64,000 bases of DNA from an uncultured Eubacteriales bacterium (GTDB taxonomy: Bacteria > Bacillota > Clostridia > Oscillospirales > CAG-272): contig URAP01000001.1 in NCBI GenBank assembly GCA_900545935.1, forward strand, positions 1-64,000. Direction: 5' to 3'. The notes below the pieces were generated by a model that did no database searches, was not told the DNA's origin, and saw only the letters and a program-made list of their open reading frames with translations. Position numbers and translations under genes: made by a program. Shown in pieces: positions 6,561 through 15,547 of the stretch (the stretch's first letter is position 1; each line of letters begins with the position of its first letter).

Positions 6561-7427
6561 ATGAAAAAAAGCGGCTCGCGCCTTATCTATGCCGTTTTTG
6601 CCGCGCTCGTCTACGGGCTCGGATCGGCAATATCCGTCGGCAGTCTGCTCTCGCCTGCCGGACTGTATACCGGAGGTGTGACCGGACTTGCACAGCTTCT
6701 GTCGGCGCTTTCCGGTCGATTGCTGCCGCATGGAATTCCGATATATTTCCTAATCATTGCGATAAATATACCGCTTGCCGTTTTTGCCTATTTTTCTCTC
6801 GGTAAACGCTTCACTCTGCTGTCGTTCCTTGCGCTTGGCATGTCTGCGATGTTTCTGCAACTGCTTCCGCCGTTGAATATAACGTCAGATCCGCTGCTCT
6901 GCGCCGTGTTCGGCGGGGTTATCGGCGGCTGCGGAATGGGACTGTGCTTTCGTGCGGGGTTTTCCACCGGAGGAACGGACTTTATTATTTTTTATATCAG
7001 AAAGAGGACCGGCAAAACGGTCGGCGGAATAGGACTCGTTCTGAACGGAATAATAATTGCGGCAGCCGGGCTGTGCTTCGGAATAGAGCTTGCGCTGTAC
7101 AGCCTGGTCGCTATTTACGCCGAAAGCAAAACCATGAATAGCTTTTATGCGCAGCAGCACCGTATCACCGTAACTGTCATCACCTCCGAGGGTGAGAGGG
7201 TGACGGCTGCTCTGCGCGAGCGCGGCATTCACAGCTTTTATTATCTCGGCTGCGCCCGCGGCGGCTATACCGGTACGCCGCAGACTATTGCGGTCAGTGT
7301 TGTAACACGGTACGATCTGCTTATACTGCGCGGCGTGATACGCGAGGCGGATGAGAGCGCTTTTGTCTATGTCGTGCCGACGAGCGAGGTATACGGGCGC
7401 TTCGCATCCGAGGATAAAGAGGCATGA
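6561..7427 (+). CDS. YitT-family membrane protein (DUF161-DUF2179)
   Basis: The 288-residue protein has five to six hydrophobic segments in its first ~200 residues, including the family's conserved G-F-S-T-G-G-T-D motif (near 133-140), and a soluble C-terminal DUF2179 domain beginning near Y-A-Q-Q-H-R-I-T-V. This is the standard YitT layout and length. The family is widespread in Firmicutes; its substrate is unknown and transport is only suspected. It stands alone between the divergent pdaA gene and a strong terminator. Confidence 0.93.
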   Translation: MKKSGSRLIYAVFAALVYGLGSAISVGSLLSPAGLYTGGVTGLAQLLSALSGRLLPHGIPIYFLIIAINIPLAVFAYFSLGKRFTLLSFLALGMSAMFLQLLPPLNITSDPLLCAVFGGVIGGCGMGLCFRAGFSTGGTDFIIFYIRKRTGKTVGGIGLVLNGIIIAAAGLCFGIELALYSLVAIYAESKTMNSFYAQQHRITVTVITSEGERVTAALRERGIHSFYYLGCARGGYTGTPQTIAVSVVTRYDLLILRGVIREADESAFVYVVPTSEVYGRFASEDKEA

Positions 7428-7548
7428 CCGTTTTCGAACGCTATTCCGGCTTGCGAGGTACGCAGAGTAACAACGTAATGTCTTAATCTGCGAAAAAACG
7501 GAGCGAAAACCGATGTGCCGTGCCGCATATTCGGCTGAAAAAAATAAA

Positions 7549-7606
7549 ACGGTATTCCCGAGCTGCGCGTTATCCGCGTGTCGGGAATACCGTAATAGCT
7601 ATTATT
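7549..7606. terminator. Bidirectional terminator
   Basis: ACGGTATTCCCGA (7549-7561) pairs perfectly with TCGGGAATACCGT (7581-7593). An A-rich run stands on the left and a T-rich run on the right, so it can end both the plus-strand YitT gene and the convergent minus-strand gene. The 120 bases between the YitT stop and the hairpin show nothing else. Confidence 0.85.
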
Positions 7607-7627
7607 TTTTAGCAAACAGATGCGAGC

Positions 7628-9754
7628 TCAGCTCTTCGATATCATTTTCATCAGCCGTATGATATCCCGCACATCGGTCACTCCGTCACCGTTTATGTCG
7701 GTATGAGTCGTTTCGACCGTACCGCCGGAGATGGATTTCATCAGGCGGACGATATCCTTAATATCCGTTGCTCCGTCGCCGTTGACATCGCCGAGAGGGA
7801 TATACGGATCACCGTTTACCTCCGCCGTAAGGCGTGCCGACCCGAGAACGGCATCCGAGTGCGATTTAAACAACGCTACCGAGCCGAGCGATACCTCCGC
7901 GCCGACGCTCGATGAAAGCTCAAGCCGAAGCTCGCAAAGCTCTCCGCCGAGTCCCGGCAGCTGTGACAGATCAATCAATGCATAGCGATATTTTTTGTCC
8001 GGCAGGGAAAGGTCTATATCTTGCTCCGGCAGATATGTTCCGTCCATGAGCATGAGCCGCACCGTCATAGACTGCGCGGTAGCTGTGCTGCCTTCATCGG
8101 GATTGCCGTCCGGTCTGTCCGGCAGATCATCCGTGCGATAGATAACGGAAATATATCGGTATTCCGATAGATTCAGACATTGCTCTGCGTATATATAGCG
8201 GAGTGAGAGTGCGGCATCGGTCTCCGCCGCGCTCATATGCAGTGCTTTGTCGATGCTGTCATAGCAAACATTGCCGTCGATGCCGATGTGTCCTCCGCTG
8301 CCTGTACGCAGATATTTGTGCATTGAGCTGTCTGAAAAGCGCAGCGCCGATATGTCCTCATCGAACCGAACGAGCTTAGGAATATCAAAATCTCCTTGCG
8401 CGTTGCCTGCCGCTCCGTGCGAGAGTATCAGCGTGCCGGTCACGGGGCGTTCGTCTCCGCCGTTCGGAATATTTACAAGGTCATAGCCGTCACCGTCGGC
8501 TGCCGTCATGGTTACCGAGTTGCTGATGTCGAGCAGCAGAGCATTGACGAGACCGAGCTCGCGGGCAAGATATGACATTTGAGATATCGAGAAAAGCCGC
8601 TCGGGATCGTTATCCTTACTGCTGTCGAGAGATATGAGCATAATACTGCCGTTCTCGGTATAGCCTATGATCGATGCGGAGCAGCGCTCGGTCAGGTGAA
8701 GATTTTCGTATGAACACGGCTCGCCGTCTATCATGAGCGGAAGATGACCGCCGGTTGCGGATTCGGCATTTATGAGCAGCTCATCGGAGCGTCCGAGCGC
8801 GTCGGACACCTCTATGTCGAGACGTACCGTATCACCGACTGAATAACCGGAGATCTTCGATACCGCGGAGTCGCCTCTTGCCGTCATAATAATACGATTC
8901 GGCTTCATCTGCGGATCGCTGCCGCCCGGCGCATAAATCTCGGTTACGGTACCGACGATCTCCGCGCCGTGCCTGACGGTATAATTGTCGGAACAGTCGA
9001 CGACAACCTCATATGCATCGTCGAGCGCCTGATTATACTCCGGACCTTTGTCGGTATAGATTATGACTGCATCCTCGACCGGCAGGCGGTTGAGTGCATC
9101 GGTAACAAAGCTGTCGGCGGCACCGGAGACAGTGATTATTACCTCGGGCAGCGCAAGAAACGGGATGCGGTCGCTTGTTATACCGAAAGAATATCGAGCC
9201 GAATACGGAGTTTCCTGCTCGATCTGAGCGCCGGAAATGATCTCGCCGTTTACTACGGTAAAGCCGCAGGGAAGTACTATGCCGCTCTTTACGTTCTTAG
9301 CATAGGTCACACCGTTATATGTGATGTCGCGATCGCGGGAGAGTATGTAGCTCTCGGTTCTTATACCGGCGTTTATCGCGGCGATGGGAATCTTTCCGTC
9401 CGATGCCGAGGCGGCAAAAGCATGAACTGTGTTGCTTACCGTGCTCAGCTTTCCGAGTGCCGGACCTCCGGGGACAAGGTCGAGATAAAGGTCGGTCTGC
9501 GCCGGATCAAACTCGACCGTGCTGAAATCCTGAATGCCGTAGCATGACACCGTTCTGCCTGTATCGGCTGTGTCAAGAAGCCGGTCGGAAAGGTCATAGC
9601 TGCGCAGCGTAACGCCGTCATACAGCGCCCGCTCCGATGCTGGAACAAATCCGTCGACGGTTTCGGCACGTTGTTCATTTTCCGCCGCAAGAGCACCGGC
9701 CGGAATGAGTATCGCGCAGAGCGCGGTACACAGAAAACGCTTCGTGATACCCAT
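7628..9754 (-). CDS. Secreted phosphodiester-glycosidase-like protein with a C-terminal dockerin-like domain
   Basis: The 708-residue protein begins with a signal peptide (likely cut after A-L-A near residue 23). A domain of the NAGPA type (phosphodiester glycosidase) follows: A-A-I-N-A-G near 124-129, G-F-T-V-V-N-G-E, S-F-G-I-T, and, after an inserted segment, S-I-I-G-Y-T-E-N-G-S and L-L-L-D-I-S-N-S, where the family usually has D-G-G-S. Residues of about 500-640 form a second, beta-rich region of unknown type. The end (about 652-706) holds two calcium-loop and helix repeats, G-D-V-N-G-D-G-A-T-D and D-I-N-G-D-G-V-T-D, the hallmark of type I dockerins. Dockerins bind cohesins and dock enzymes to a scaffold. 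No cohesin or scaffold is in this window. AAAGGAGCAGG precedes the start. Confidence 0.85.
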   Translation of the reverse strand: MGITKRFLCTALCAILIPAGALAAENEQRAETVDGFVPASERALYDGVTLRSYDLSDRLLDTADTGRTVSCYGIQDFSTVEFDPAQTDLYLDLVPGGPALGKLSTVSNTVHAFAASASDGKIPIAAINAGIRTESYILSRDRDITYNGVTYAKNVKSGIVLPCGFTVVNGEIISGAQIEQETPYSARYSFGITSDRIPFLALPEVIITVSGAADSFVTDALNRLPVEDAVIIYTDKGPEYNQALDDAYEVVVDCSDNYTVRHGAEIVGTVTEIYAPGGSDPQMKPNRIIMTARGDSAVSKISGYSVGDTVRLDIEVSDALGRSDELLINAESATGGHLPLMIDGEPCSYENLHLTERCSASIIGYTENGSIMLISLDSSKDNDPERLFSISQMSYLARELGLVNALLLDISNSVTMTAADGDGYDLVNIPNGGDERPVTGTLILSHGAAGNAQGDFDIPKLVRFDEDISALRFSDSSMHKYLRTGSGGHIGIDGNVCYDSIDKALHMSAAETDAALSLRYIYAEQCLNLSEYRYISVIYRTDDLPDRPDGNPDEGSTATAQSMTVRLMLMDGTYLPEQDIDLSLPDKKYRYALIDLSQLPGLGGELCELRLELSSSVGAEVSLGSVALFKSHSDAVLGSARLTAEVNGDPYIPLGDVNGDGATDIKDIVRLMKSISGGTVETTHTDINGDGVTDVRDIIRLMKMISKS

Positions 9755-9887
9755 TTTGATCCTGCTCCTTTCGGAAAGAATTATTCTATGGCTTTAGCTA
9801 TACCTCGGTCATTTTCTCAAGTAGTGCGACGAACAGCGGCGAAGCTGCCGCAAAAACGCTGCGCAACGGCGCGACTGTATATTTCGG
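9755..9887. other. Short spacer upstream of the dockerin gene
   Basis: These 133 bases separate the HIT gene stop from the dockerin gene start, both on the minus strand. They contain the ribosome-binding site of the dockerin gene. I see no clear terminator or strong promoter. Confidence 0.3.
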
Positions 9888-10226
9888 TTATGCCATCCTA
9901 TCGGCGAGCTGAGCGCCGCCGAGAACATGAAAATGAAGATGAGGCACCGACTGGCATGCATCCGGACCGCAGTTGGTGATAACGCGGTAGCCTCCGGTCA
10001 AGCCCGCCTTCGCCGCAAGGGCGGGGATGAGCGAGAAAATGTATGCGACAGTTTCTGCGTTATCCGCGGTTATGGCATCGGCAGAGGCAATGTGTGCTTT
10101 CGGTATCACGAGAAAGTGAACGGGCGCTTGCGGGTTGATGTCGTAAAAAGCAAGCACACGGTCGTCCTCATACAGCTTGTTTGACGGTATATTTCCGGCG
10201 ATAATTTCACAAAAAAGACAGTCCAT
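9888..10226 (-). CDS. HIT-family nucleotide-binding hydrolase
   Basis: The 112-residue product begins M-D-C-L-F-C-E-I-I-A-G and has the histidine triad H-L-H-F-H-V (about 98-103), Y-D-I-N-P-Q-A-P and V-I-P-K-A-H, matching bacterial HIT/Hint proteins of 110-115 residues. These hydrolyse AMP-linked phosphoramidates and related nucleotides. The frame is open further upstream, but only this ATG has a GAGGAAA site and matches the family's N-terminus. It appears to be a single-gene unit, divergent from the DUF1858-trmK operon. Confidence 0.93.
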   Translation of the reverse strand: MDCLFCEIIAGNIPSNKLYEDDRVLAFYDINPQAPVHFLVIPKAHIASADAITADNAETVAYIFSLIPALAAKAGLTGGYRVITNCGPDACQSVPHLHFHVLGGAQLADRMA

Positions 10227-10372
10227 CTTGTTTTTCCTCACTTTTGCAGCAAAATAATCTCGGCTGCGTATATTTTTCATAGATATTATAGCATCAGGTA
10301 CGGGAGAATTCAAGAGAAAATTGTAATTATGGATATATATGAATATAACAGTGTCGAGACCTGCGCTGCCTC

Positions 10373-10401
10373 TTGACAATTTGCCGTGCGGCGGGTATAA
10401 T
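10373..10401 (+). promoter_or_regulatory. Strong housekeeping promoter for the DUF1858-trmK-nif3 operon
   Basis: TTGACA (10373-10378) and TATAAT (10396-10401) are both perfect and separated by exactly 17 bases. A leader of about 95 bases follows before the ATG at 10501. Confidence 0.88.
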
Positions 10402-10500
10402 ATTTATTGTAAGTAAATATTCTCGGCGCTGCATTATTTGTGCGGTGATGCCGTAAATTCCAACTGTGTCAGGGCATTATGCCCGTGAAAGGATAGTAAA

Positions 10501-10710
10501 ATGAAGGTTACAAAGGATTCTCTTATCGGCGATGTTCTTGATTTTGATGTAGATACCGCTCAGTTCTTCTTTGATATCGGTATGCATTGCCTCGGCTGCC
10601 CCGCTTCGAGAGGCGAGTCTATCGCGGATGCATGCGAGGTTCACGGAACCGATGCAGACGCACTTGTCGAAAAGCTCAACACCTTTCTTGAGGGAAAGGC
10701 TAACGCCTGA
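10501..10710 (+). CDS. DUF1858 redox-disulfide domain protein
   Basis: The 69-residue protein is a single DUF1858 domain: T-K-D-S-L-I-G-D-V-L-D at the start and the conserved H-C-L-G-C-P-A-S with two cysteines two residues apart (about 30-33). Such domains accompany hybrid-cluster and other iron-sulfur or redox proteins in anaerobes; the CxxC pair probably cycles between thiol and disulfide or binds a cluster. GAAAGGA precedes the ATG. It is first in an operon, three bases before trmK, an uncommon partner. Confidence 0.88.
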   Translation: MKVTKDSLIGDVLDFDVDTAQFFFDIGMHCLGCPASRGESIADACEVHGTDADALVEKLNTFLEGKANA

Positions 10711-10713
10711 GTC

Positions 10714-11517
10714 TTGAATATCACCCTTGACAGCCGACTCGGCTGTATCGCGAAGGCGATAGGCAGTGCATGCATCGTCGCCGATATAGGAACCGACCAC
10801 GGTCTGCTCCCGATAGCCTTGCTCCTGCGCGGGCAGGCGGAGCGGGCTGTGGCATGTGATATTCGGCAGGGACCGCTTGACAGCGCAAAGCGAAATGCTG
10901 AGCGCTACGGAGTGTCCGATAAGGTTGAGCTTTTGCTGACCGACGGCTTTCACGGCGTTGAGGTATATTCGCCGGATGCCGTTGTAATAAGCGGGATGGG
11001 CGGCGAGCTTATCGCAAGGATAATATCAGAGGCGCCTTATCTGCGCGGAGATGTTCGACTGTTTTTACAGCCGATGACACGCGCCGAATCGCTGCGCCGT
11101 TATCTTGCTCAGAACGGCTTTTCGATCGCGGCAGAGCATCTTGCACGCGACGGCAAGCGGCTTTATTCGGTCATTGAGGCGGGATATGCCGGCAAAACTG
11201 CCGAATACACTGAGGCGCAGCTGCTCGTTGGCATGCCCGAGCATCATACCGATATGTCGCTGTTTGCCGATCATGCCGCAATGGCTGCAGATCGGCTTGA
11301 GCGCCGCAGAGACGGACTTGCTCGTTCGGTGATGCAGAGCGATGCCCCGGATGTCGATATGGATGATGCGGAGCTCTCGCACTCGGTCAGATGCCGTACC
11401 TATACGGATAAGACCGACATACTTACGCAGCTCTCGGATACGATATCCGAGCTTCGGGCGATGACTGCTGCGGCGCGTTGCGACGATTCCGCAGATACCG
11501 AACATAAGAAAGGCTGA
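10714..11517 (+). CDS. trmK: tRNA (adenine-22-N1)-methyltransferase
   Basis: The 267-residue product starts at TTG and has the TrmK/YqfN signature: S-R-L-G-C-I-A, the SAM-binding A-D-I-G-T-D-H-G-L-L-P-I (near 24-35), A-C-D-I-R-Q-G-P-L and V-I-S-G-M-G-G-E-L-I. The enzyme methylates N1 of adenosine 22 in some tRNAs. The C-terminal third is helical and variable, as usual. It is followed after 11 bases by the nif3-like gene, a pairing conserved across Firmicutes, which supports the call. Confidence 0.93.
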   Translation: MNITLDSRLGCIAKAIGSACIVADIGTDHGLLPIALLLRGQAERAVACDIRQGPLDSAKRNAERYGVSDKVELLLTDGFHGVEVYSPDAVVISGMGGELIARIISEAPYLRGDVRLFLQPMTRAESLRRYLAQNGFSIAAEHLARDGKRLYSVIEAGYAGKTAEYTEAQLLVGMPEHHTDMSLFADHAAMAADRLERRRDGLARSVMQSDAPDVDMDDAELSHSVRCRTYTDKTDILTQLSDTISELRAMTAAARCDDSADTEHKKG

Positions 11518-11528
11518 AGGTTGCGGTT

Positions 11529-12284
11529 ATGAATGTACGCGAGCTTTATACCGAGCTTAATAGACAGATACCTCCGTCGCTCTCCTGCGAATGGGATAAC
11601 GACGGACTTATGCTGCTCCCGAACGGCGAGCGTGAGGTGCACTGCGCTTTAATAACTCTCGATGTCACCCCCGCTGCCGCAAGGCGTGCCGTCGAGACCG
11701 GGTGTGAAGTAATCGTTTCACATCATCCGCTTATATTCAAGCCCGTGCGAAACGTTATCGATCCGCTGTATATATCGCTTATAAAGGCGGATACGGCTGT
11801 AATGTCGTTTCATACCCGTCTTGATGCTGTGGATTTCGGTGTAAATACTGCGCTTGCAGCGAGGCTCGGGCTGATCGAAACGCAGCCGCTTACCGATGAA
11901 ATGGGGGCTGTCGGTACGCCGCACACCGAGCTTTCCGCGACGGATTATGCGCTTTATGTAAAGCACTCGCTCGGTGCCGATACGGTCACGCTCATACCGT
12001 CCGATCGACCGGTTCGACGTGTTGCCGTTCTCGGCGGCGCAGGCAAGGATTTTATTTCGGCGGCGCTTGCGGCGGGGGCGGATGTCCTCGTTACCGGTGA
12101 GGCCGGACATCACGCGCGGATCGATGCCGATGTGCTCGGGCTTACCGTTATTGAGGCGGGGCATTATGAGACCGAATTTCCCGTATGTCGCGTACTTCGC
12201 GACCTTGTTGTCGGGGCGGGCGAGCGCAGCGGCGCAGATATACAGGCAGAGATATTCGATTCGCGCATGGCGCGTTCATTTTAG
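11529..12284 (+). CDS. Nif3-like dinuclear metal protein (YqfO family)
   Basis: The 251-residue protein has the Nif3 metal-site motifs: V-S-H-H-P-L-I-F (near 63-70), S-F-H-T-R-L-D, and towards the end G-E-A-G-H-H and E-A-G-H-Y-E-T-E. The fold forms hexameric rings with two metals per subunit. The biochemical role is unsettled, with GTP cyclohydrolase-like activity proposed for some members. It lacks the inserted PII-like domain of Bacillus YqfO, which makes that protein longer. It is last in the DUF1858-trmK-nif3 unit. Confidence 0.92.
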   Translation: MNVRELYTELNRQIPPSLSCEWDNDGLMLLPNGEREVHCALITLDVTPAAARRAVETGCEVIVSHHPLIFKPVRNVIDPLYISLIKADTAVMSFHTRLDAVDFGVNTALAARLGLIETQPLTDEMGAVGTPHTELSATDYALYVKHSLGADTVTLIPSDRPVRRVAVLGGAGKDFISAALAAGADVLVTGEAGHHARIDADVLGLTVIEAGHYETEFPVCRVLRDLVVGAGERSGADIQAEIFDSRMARSF

Positions 12285-12374
12285 CTGCACTGCAGTAATG
12301 TACGGCTATTGTATAAAGGACGCACCTGCGCAGATATATAGGCGCTTTATTAATTTTTTGGAGGATACCGTAAA

Positions 12375-13493
12375 TTGAGTATAGAACTTGATGAAGCAAA
12401 GCGAACGCTTCTTGACATGAAGGAAAAAATAGTCGACCTCGGCTCGGCTCTTCAGATCGAAGAAACGAAGAAATCGGTCGAGGAGCTTGAGAGCAAGACC
12501 TCGGCAGCCGACTTTTGGAACGATGCCGCAGAATCCGGCAAGGTATTGAAGGAACTCAAGGTCAAGAAGGACAAGGTCGAACGCTACGATAGGCTTGTCT
12601 CTCGCTATGAGGACACGCTTGTGCTTATCGAAATGGCTCTCGAGGAGGGCGATGACAGCGTTACCGAGGAGGTGCTCTCAGAGGTCAAGGCTATAACCGA
12701 GACCGAGGCTTCCGAGCGTATAGAGGCTCTGCTTTCGGGCGAGTATGACTCCAATAATGCCATTCTTTCGTTCCATCCCGGTGCCGGCGGAACCGAGGCT
12801 CAGGACTGGGCTCAGATGCTTTATCGTATGTACACACGTTGGGCTGAGCGCCACAACTTTAAGGTAAAGCTCATAGACTGGCTCGACGGCGATGAGGCGG
12901 GTATTAAGAGCGCTACCATTCTTATCGAGGGAATAAATGCATACGGCTATCTTAAGAGCGAAAACGGTGTCCATCGGCTTGTCCGCGTTTCGCCTTTCGA
13001 TGCTTCCGGCAGGCGGCAGACCTCATTCGCATCGGTCGAGGTAATGCCTGAGTTTTCGGATGACGACGGAAAGATCGAGCTGCGTGACGAGGATCTCGAG
13101 ATCACCGCGCATCGCTCAAGCGGCGCAGGCGGTCAGCATATCAACAAGACCGACTCGGCTATCAGAATCGTTCACATTCCTACCGGAATCGTAGTCGGCT
13201 GTCAGACCGAGCGCAGCCAGCTCCAAAACAAGGAAACGGCGCTCAAGATGCTTAAGTCCAAGCTCATGGAGATCAAGGAGCGCGAAAAGCTCGATAAGAT
13301 CGAGGATATTCAGGGCGTAAAGACCAACATCGAGTGGGGCGCACAGATACGATCATATGTATTTATGCCTTATACGCTTGCAAAGGATACCCGCACCGGC
13401 TACGAAAACGGAAATATTACCGCGGTAATGGACGGTGATATTGACGGCTTTATAAACGCTTATCTCAAGCAGAATGCTGCGAATAATAAATAA
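12375..13493 (+). CDS. prfB: Peptide chain release factor 2
   Basis: The 372-residue protein ends translation at UAA and UGA. It has the RF2-specific S-P-F tripeptide (near 205) and the catalytic G-G-Q (near 252, in S-S-G-A-G-G-Q-H-I-N-K-T). The start is a TTG preceded by TTTTTTGGAGG, a strong ribosome-binding site. The frame runs unbroken from this start, and the N-terminal region has no in-frame TGA, so the autoregulatory +1 frameshift found near codon 26 in many bacteria is absent. It stands alone after a 90-base gap. Confidence 0.96.
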   Translation: MSIELDEAKRTLLDMKEKIVDLGSALQIEETKKSVEELESKTSAADFWNDAAESGKVLKELKVKKDKVERYDRLVSRYEDTLVLIEMALEEGDDSVTEEVLSEVKAITETEASERIEALLSGEYDSNNAILSFHPGAGGTEAQDWAQMLYRMYTRWAERHNFKVKLIDWLDGDEAGIKSATILIEGINAYGYLKSENGVHRLVRVSPFDASGRRQTSFASVEVMPEFSDDDGKIELRDEDLEITAHRSSGAGGQHINKTDSAIRIVHIPTGIVVGCQTERSQLQNKETALKMLKSKLMEIKEREKLDKIEDIQGVKTNIEWGAQIRSYVFMPYTLAKDTRTGYENGNITAVMDGDIDGFINAYLKQNAANNK

Positions 13494-13560
13494 TCGCGCC
13501 GTGCTGAACGGCACGTTATTAAATAATATAAAAATACTTATCAATTAACGGAGGTGCATT

Positions 13561-13896
13561 ATGAGATCTCGCTTTTTTGACGGTAAAAACGTATCGCTTA
13601 TCGCTTCGATAGCGTCCTTTGTCTGCGCAGGAGTATCGCTTATAGGCGCACTGCTGTGCCTTATCGGCAAGAAAAAGACCACAGCAACTATATTTGCGGC
13701 GCTGTCCGGCATTGCAGCCGCAGTAGGCGCGGTAACAGCATATACGCTCCGCCTTGCCGAGGAGAGCTCGGATGTATTCGACGGCTTTGATCCATATGAT
13801 TACGATGAGGACGATTCGGATGACGAGGATGAGGACGATGAGCCTTACATGATCCCGATCGACGAAACGGCAAGCGAAGAAGAATTTCGTTTTTGA
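13561..13896 (+). CDS. Small membrane protein with an acidic tail
   Basis: The 111-residue product has two hydrophobic helices (about 11-36 and 42-63) and a tail of about 45 residues made mostly of Asp and Glu. GGAGGTG lies six bases before the ATG. I do not recognise a family. It resembles the Cys/Asp-rich protein at 17048 in plan (membrane helix plus acidic cytoplasmic or external tail) but not in sequence. It follows prfB and ends before a terminator, so it may be co-transcribed with prfB. Confidence 0.7.
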   Translation: MRSRFFDGKNVSLIASIASFVCAGVSLIGALLCLIGKKKTTATIFAALSGIAAAVGAVTAYTLRLAEESSDVFDGFDPYDYDEDDSDDEDEDDEPYMIPIDETASEEEFRF

Positions 13897-13956
13897 CCCA
13901 TATAGAGGGATCTCGAAGACGAGCGCACCGGACTTACGAGATATCCACTTTATCAC

Positions 13957-13997
13957 AAAACGGACTGTCAAAATGCGTTTTTACAGTCCGTTTTCAC
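13957..13997 (+). terminator. Terminator after the small membrane protein
   Basis: AAAACGGACTGT (13957-13968) and ACAGTCCGTTTT (13983-13994) are perfect inverted repeats; the T residues of the right arm supply the tail. The A-rich left arm would also serve the minus strand. The remaining bases to 14160 show nothing clear. Confidence 0.85.
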
Positions 13998-14160
13998 CTT
14001 ATTATAAATATGCGGCTCAGCCCCTGCAGTGATATGACGATCCGGCGGCTTGGTTCTTCAATGCCGTTTAGGTGCGCACATATCCCTTCAATATAATAAC
14101 GAATCGGTAGTGCTGCACCGCAGATGATTTAAATTTGCGCACGCTTCGAGCGGCGGCGCG

Positions 14161-14203
14161 GGAAAGGGATGCTTTCGCAGGCGAAAGCTGTACGGATATA
14201 ATG
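14161..14203 (+). repeat. Hairpin-type initiation leader, copy 2 (AI-2E permease)
   Basis: GGAAAGGGA (14161-14169) is followed by the perfect hairpin GCTTTCGC (14171-14178)/GCGAAAGC (14181-14188), a 12-base spacer with TACGGATATA, and the ATG at 14201. The arms and flanks resemble the cotJA leader closely, and the hdrB leader less closely. Confidence 0.6.
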
Positions 14204-15547
14204 AAAAACAGCAGAAATTCAACCGAAAAAAACAGATATTCGTCGCTGACGGCGTATATTTGCGTTATGATTGCCGTAGCCTCTCTCGGCGTTTTTGCCG
14301 TGCTCAACCTCGAAACGGTGATCGCATTTCTCTCCCGCCTTATGGGCACGCTGTCACCGCTTATTGTCGGCTTTGTCATCGCATATCTTGTCAACCCGTT
14401 TATGAAGCTGATAGAGGAAAAGCTGCTGTCCCGCATTCCTCTCCGCATTGGCGCAAAGCTGCGTCGTATACTTGCCATTATCGTTTCCTATGTATTTTAT
14501 ATCGGCGTTATAGTGCTGCTCATGCTTATCGTTATTCCGCAGATGATAAACAGCTACGAGGATCTGATGAGCAAAGCCGATTCGTACATTGCCTCGGCGC
14601 AGACTTTTATTGTCTCGACGCTCGGAAAGCTCAGCTTCATAGATACCGCAAAGCTGACCAAATCAGCAGGCGAGTTTATCAGCAACTCGTATGAACTCAT
14701 TAACAGCATCACCCCTTATATTACATCATTTCTTACCGGACTTTTCGGAACGGTGCAGGATATCATTATCGGAACGGTCATTTCGGTATATTTTCTTTTT
14801 GCAAAGGAGCGCTTTGCCGACCGCAGCAAAAAGCTCGTGCGCGCGCTGCTGCCTGAAAGGGCTGCGGAAACCTTTATCGATTATGCCGTTTTTTCGGACA
14901 AGACCTTCGGCGGATTTATTGTCGGAAAGCTGCTCGATTCGCTTATTATAGGAATAATTACGTTCATAACGCTGATGATCGTCGGAATCCCGCACTATCA
15001 GCTTATCAGTGTTATCATCGGCGTGACGAATATAATCCCTTTCTTCGGACCGATACTCGGACTTATACCGAGTGCGTTTTTCGTGCTTATCGCCGACCCT
15101 GCAAAGCTGATATTGTTTGTTATTATCGTTATTATCATTCAGCAGCTTGACGGTAATGTTATCGGTCCTAAGATCCTCGGCGACTCTATCGGTATCAGCT
15201 CGCTCGGAGTTATTATAGCCATCACTGTAATGAGCGATCTGCTCGGCGTAGTCGGAATGTTCATAGGAGTGCCGCTCTATGTGCTGATAACGAGCATTTT
15301 GCGCAAGCTGCTCGGCAGGCTCGAATCCACCCGTCGCTCCGCCGTTGTCGGCGTTACGGACGGTGTGAGCGATGCTCCTGAAGATATGGGTGATATAGAT
15401 AATTCGGAAATATCGGAGGAAGGCGCAGACGCTTCGGAAACGGACGGGCAGTGTACCGATGATTTGCAGACCGTGAAGCAAAAAGATTCCGCCGAGAACG
15501 CAAAAGACGGTAAAAACGAAAACGGCGGGGAGGTGAATGGTCGATGA
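14201..15547 (+). CDS. AI-2E-family membrane permease, first of a tandem pair
   Basis: The 448-residue protein has paired hydrophobic helices at the start, a long soluble stretch (about 90-180), then five to six helices including P-L-Y-V-L and P-F-F-G-P-I-L-G-L-I-P, the family's conserved motif near 290-305. The last ~70 residues are acidic and probably disordered. Members include YdiK, PerM and TqsA-like proteins; substrates vary and autoinducer export is shown for only a few. The ATG at 14201 was chosen over an earlier TTG because it follows the hairpin leader. The stop overlaps the next gene's ATG by 4 bases. Confidence 0.9.
   Translation: MKNSRNSTEKNRYSSLTAYICVMIAVASLGVFAVLNLETVIAFLSRLMGTLSPLIVGFVIAYLVNPFMKLIEEKLLSRIPLRIGAKLRRILAIIVSYVFYIGVIVLLMLIVIPQMINSYEDLMSKADSYIASAQTFIVSTLGKLSFIDTAKLTKSAGEFISNSYELINSITPYITSFLTGLFGTVQDIIIGTVISVYFLFAKERFADRSKKLVRALLPERAAETFIDYAVFSDKTFGGFIVGKLLDSLIIGIITFITLMIVGIPHYQLISVIIGVTNIIPFFGPILGLIPSAFFVLIADPAKLILFVIIVIIIQQLDGNVIGPKILGDSIGISSLGVIIAITVMSDLLGVVGMFIGVPLYVLITSILRKLLGRLESTRRSAVVGVTDGVSDAPEDMGDIDNSEISEEGADASETDGQCTDDLQTVKQKDSAENAKDGKNENGGEVNGR

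Noticed and set aside
12375..12470. Search for an RF2 programmed frameshift site
   Set aside because: No in-frame TGA or slippery CTT-T site occurs near codons 20-30, so the classic signal is absent.
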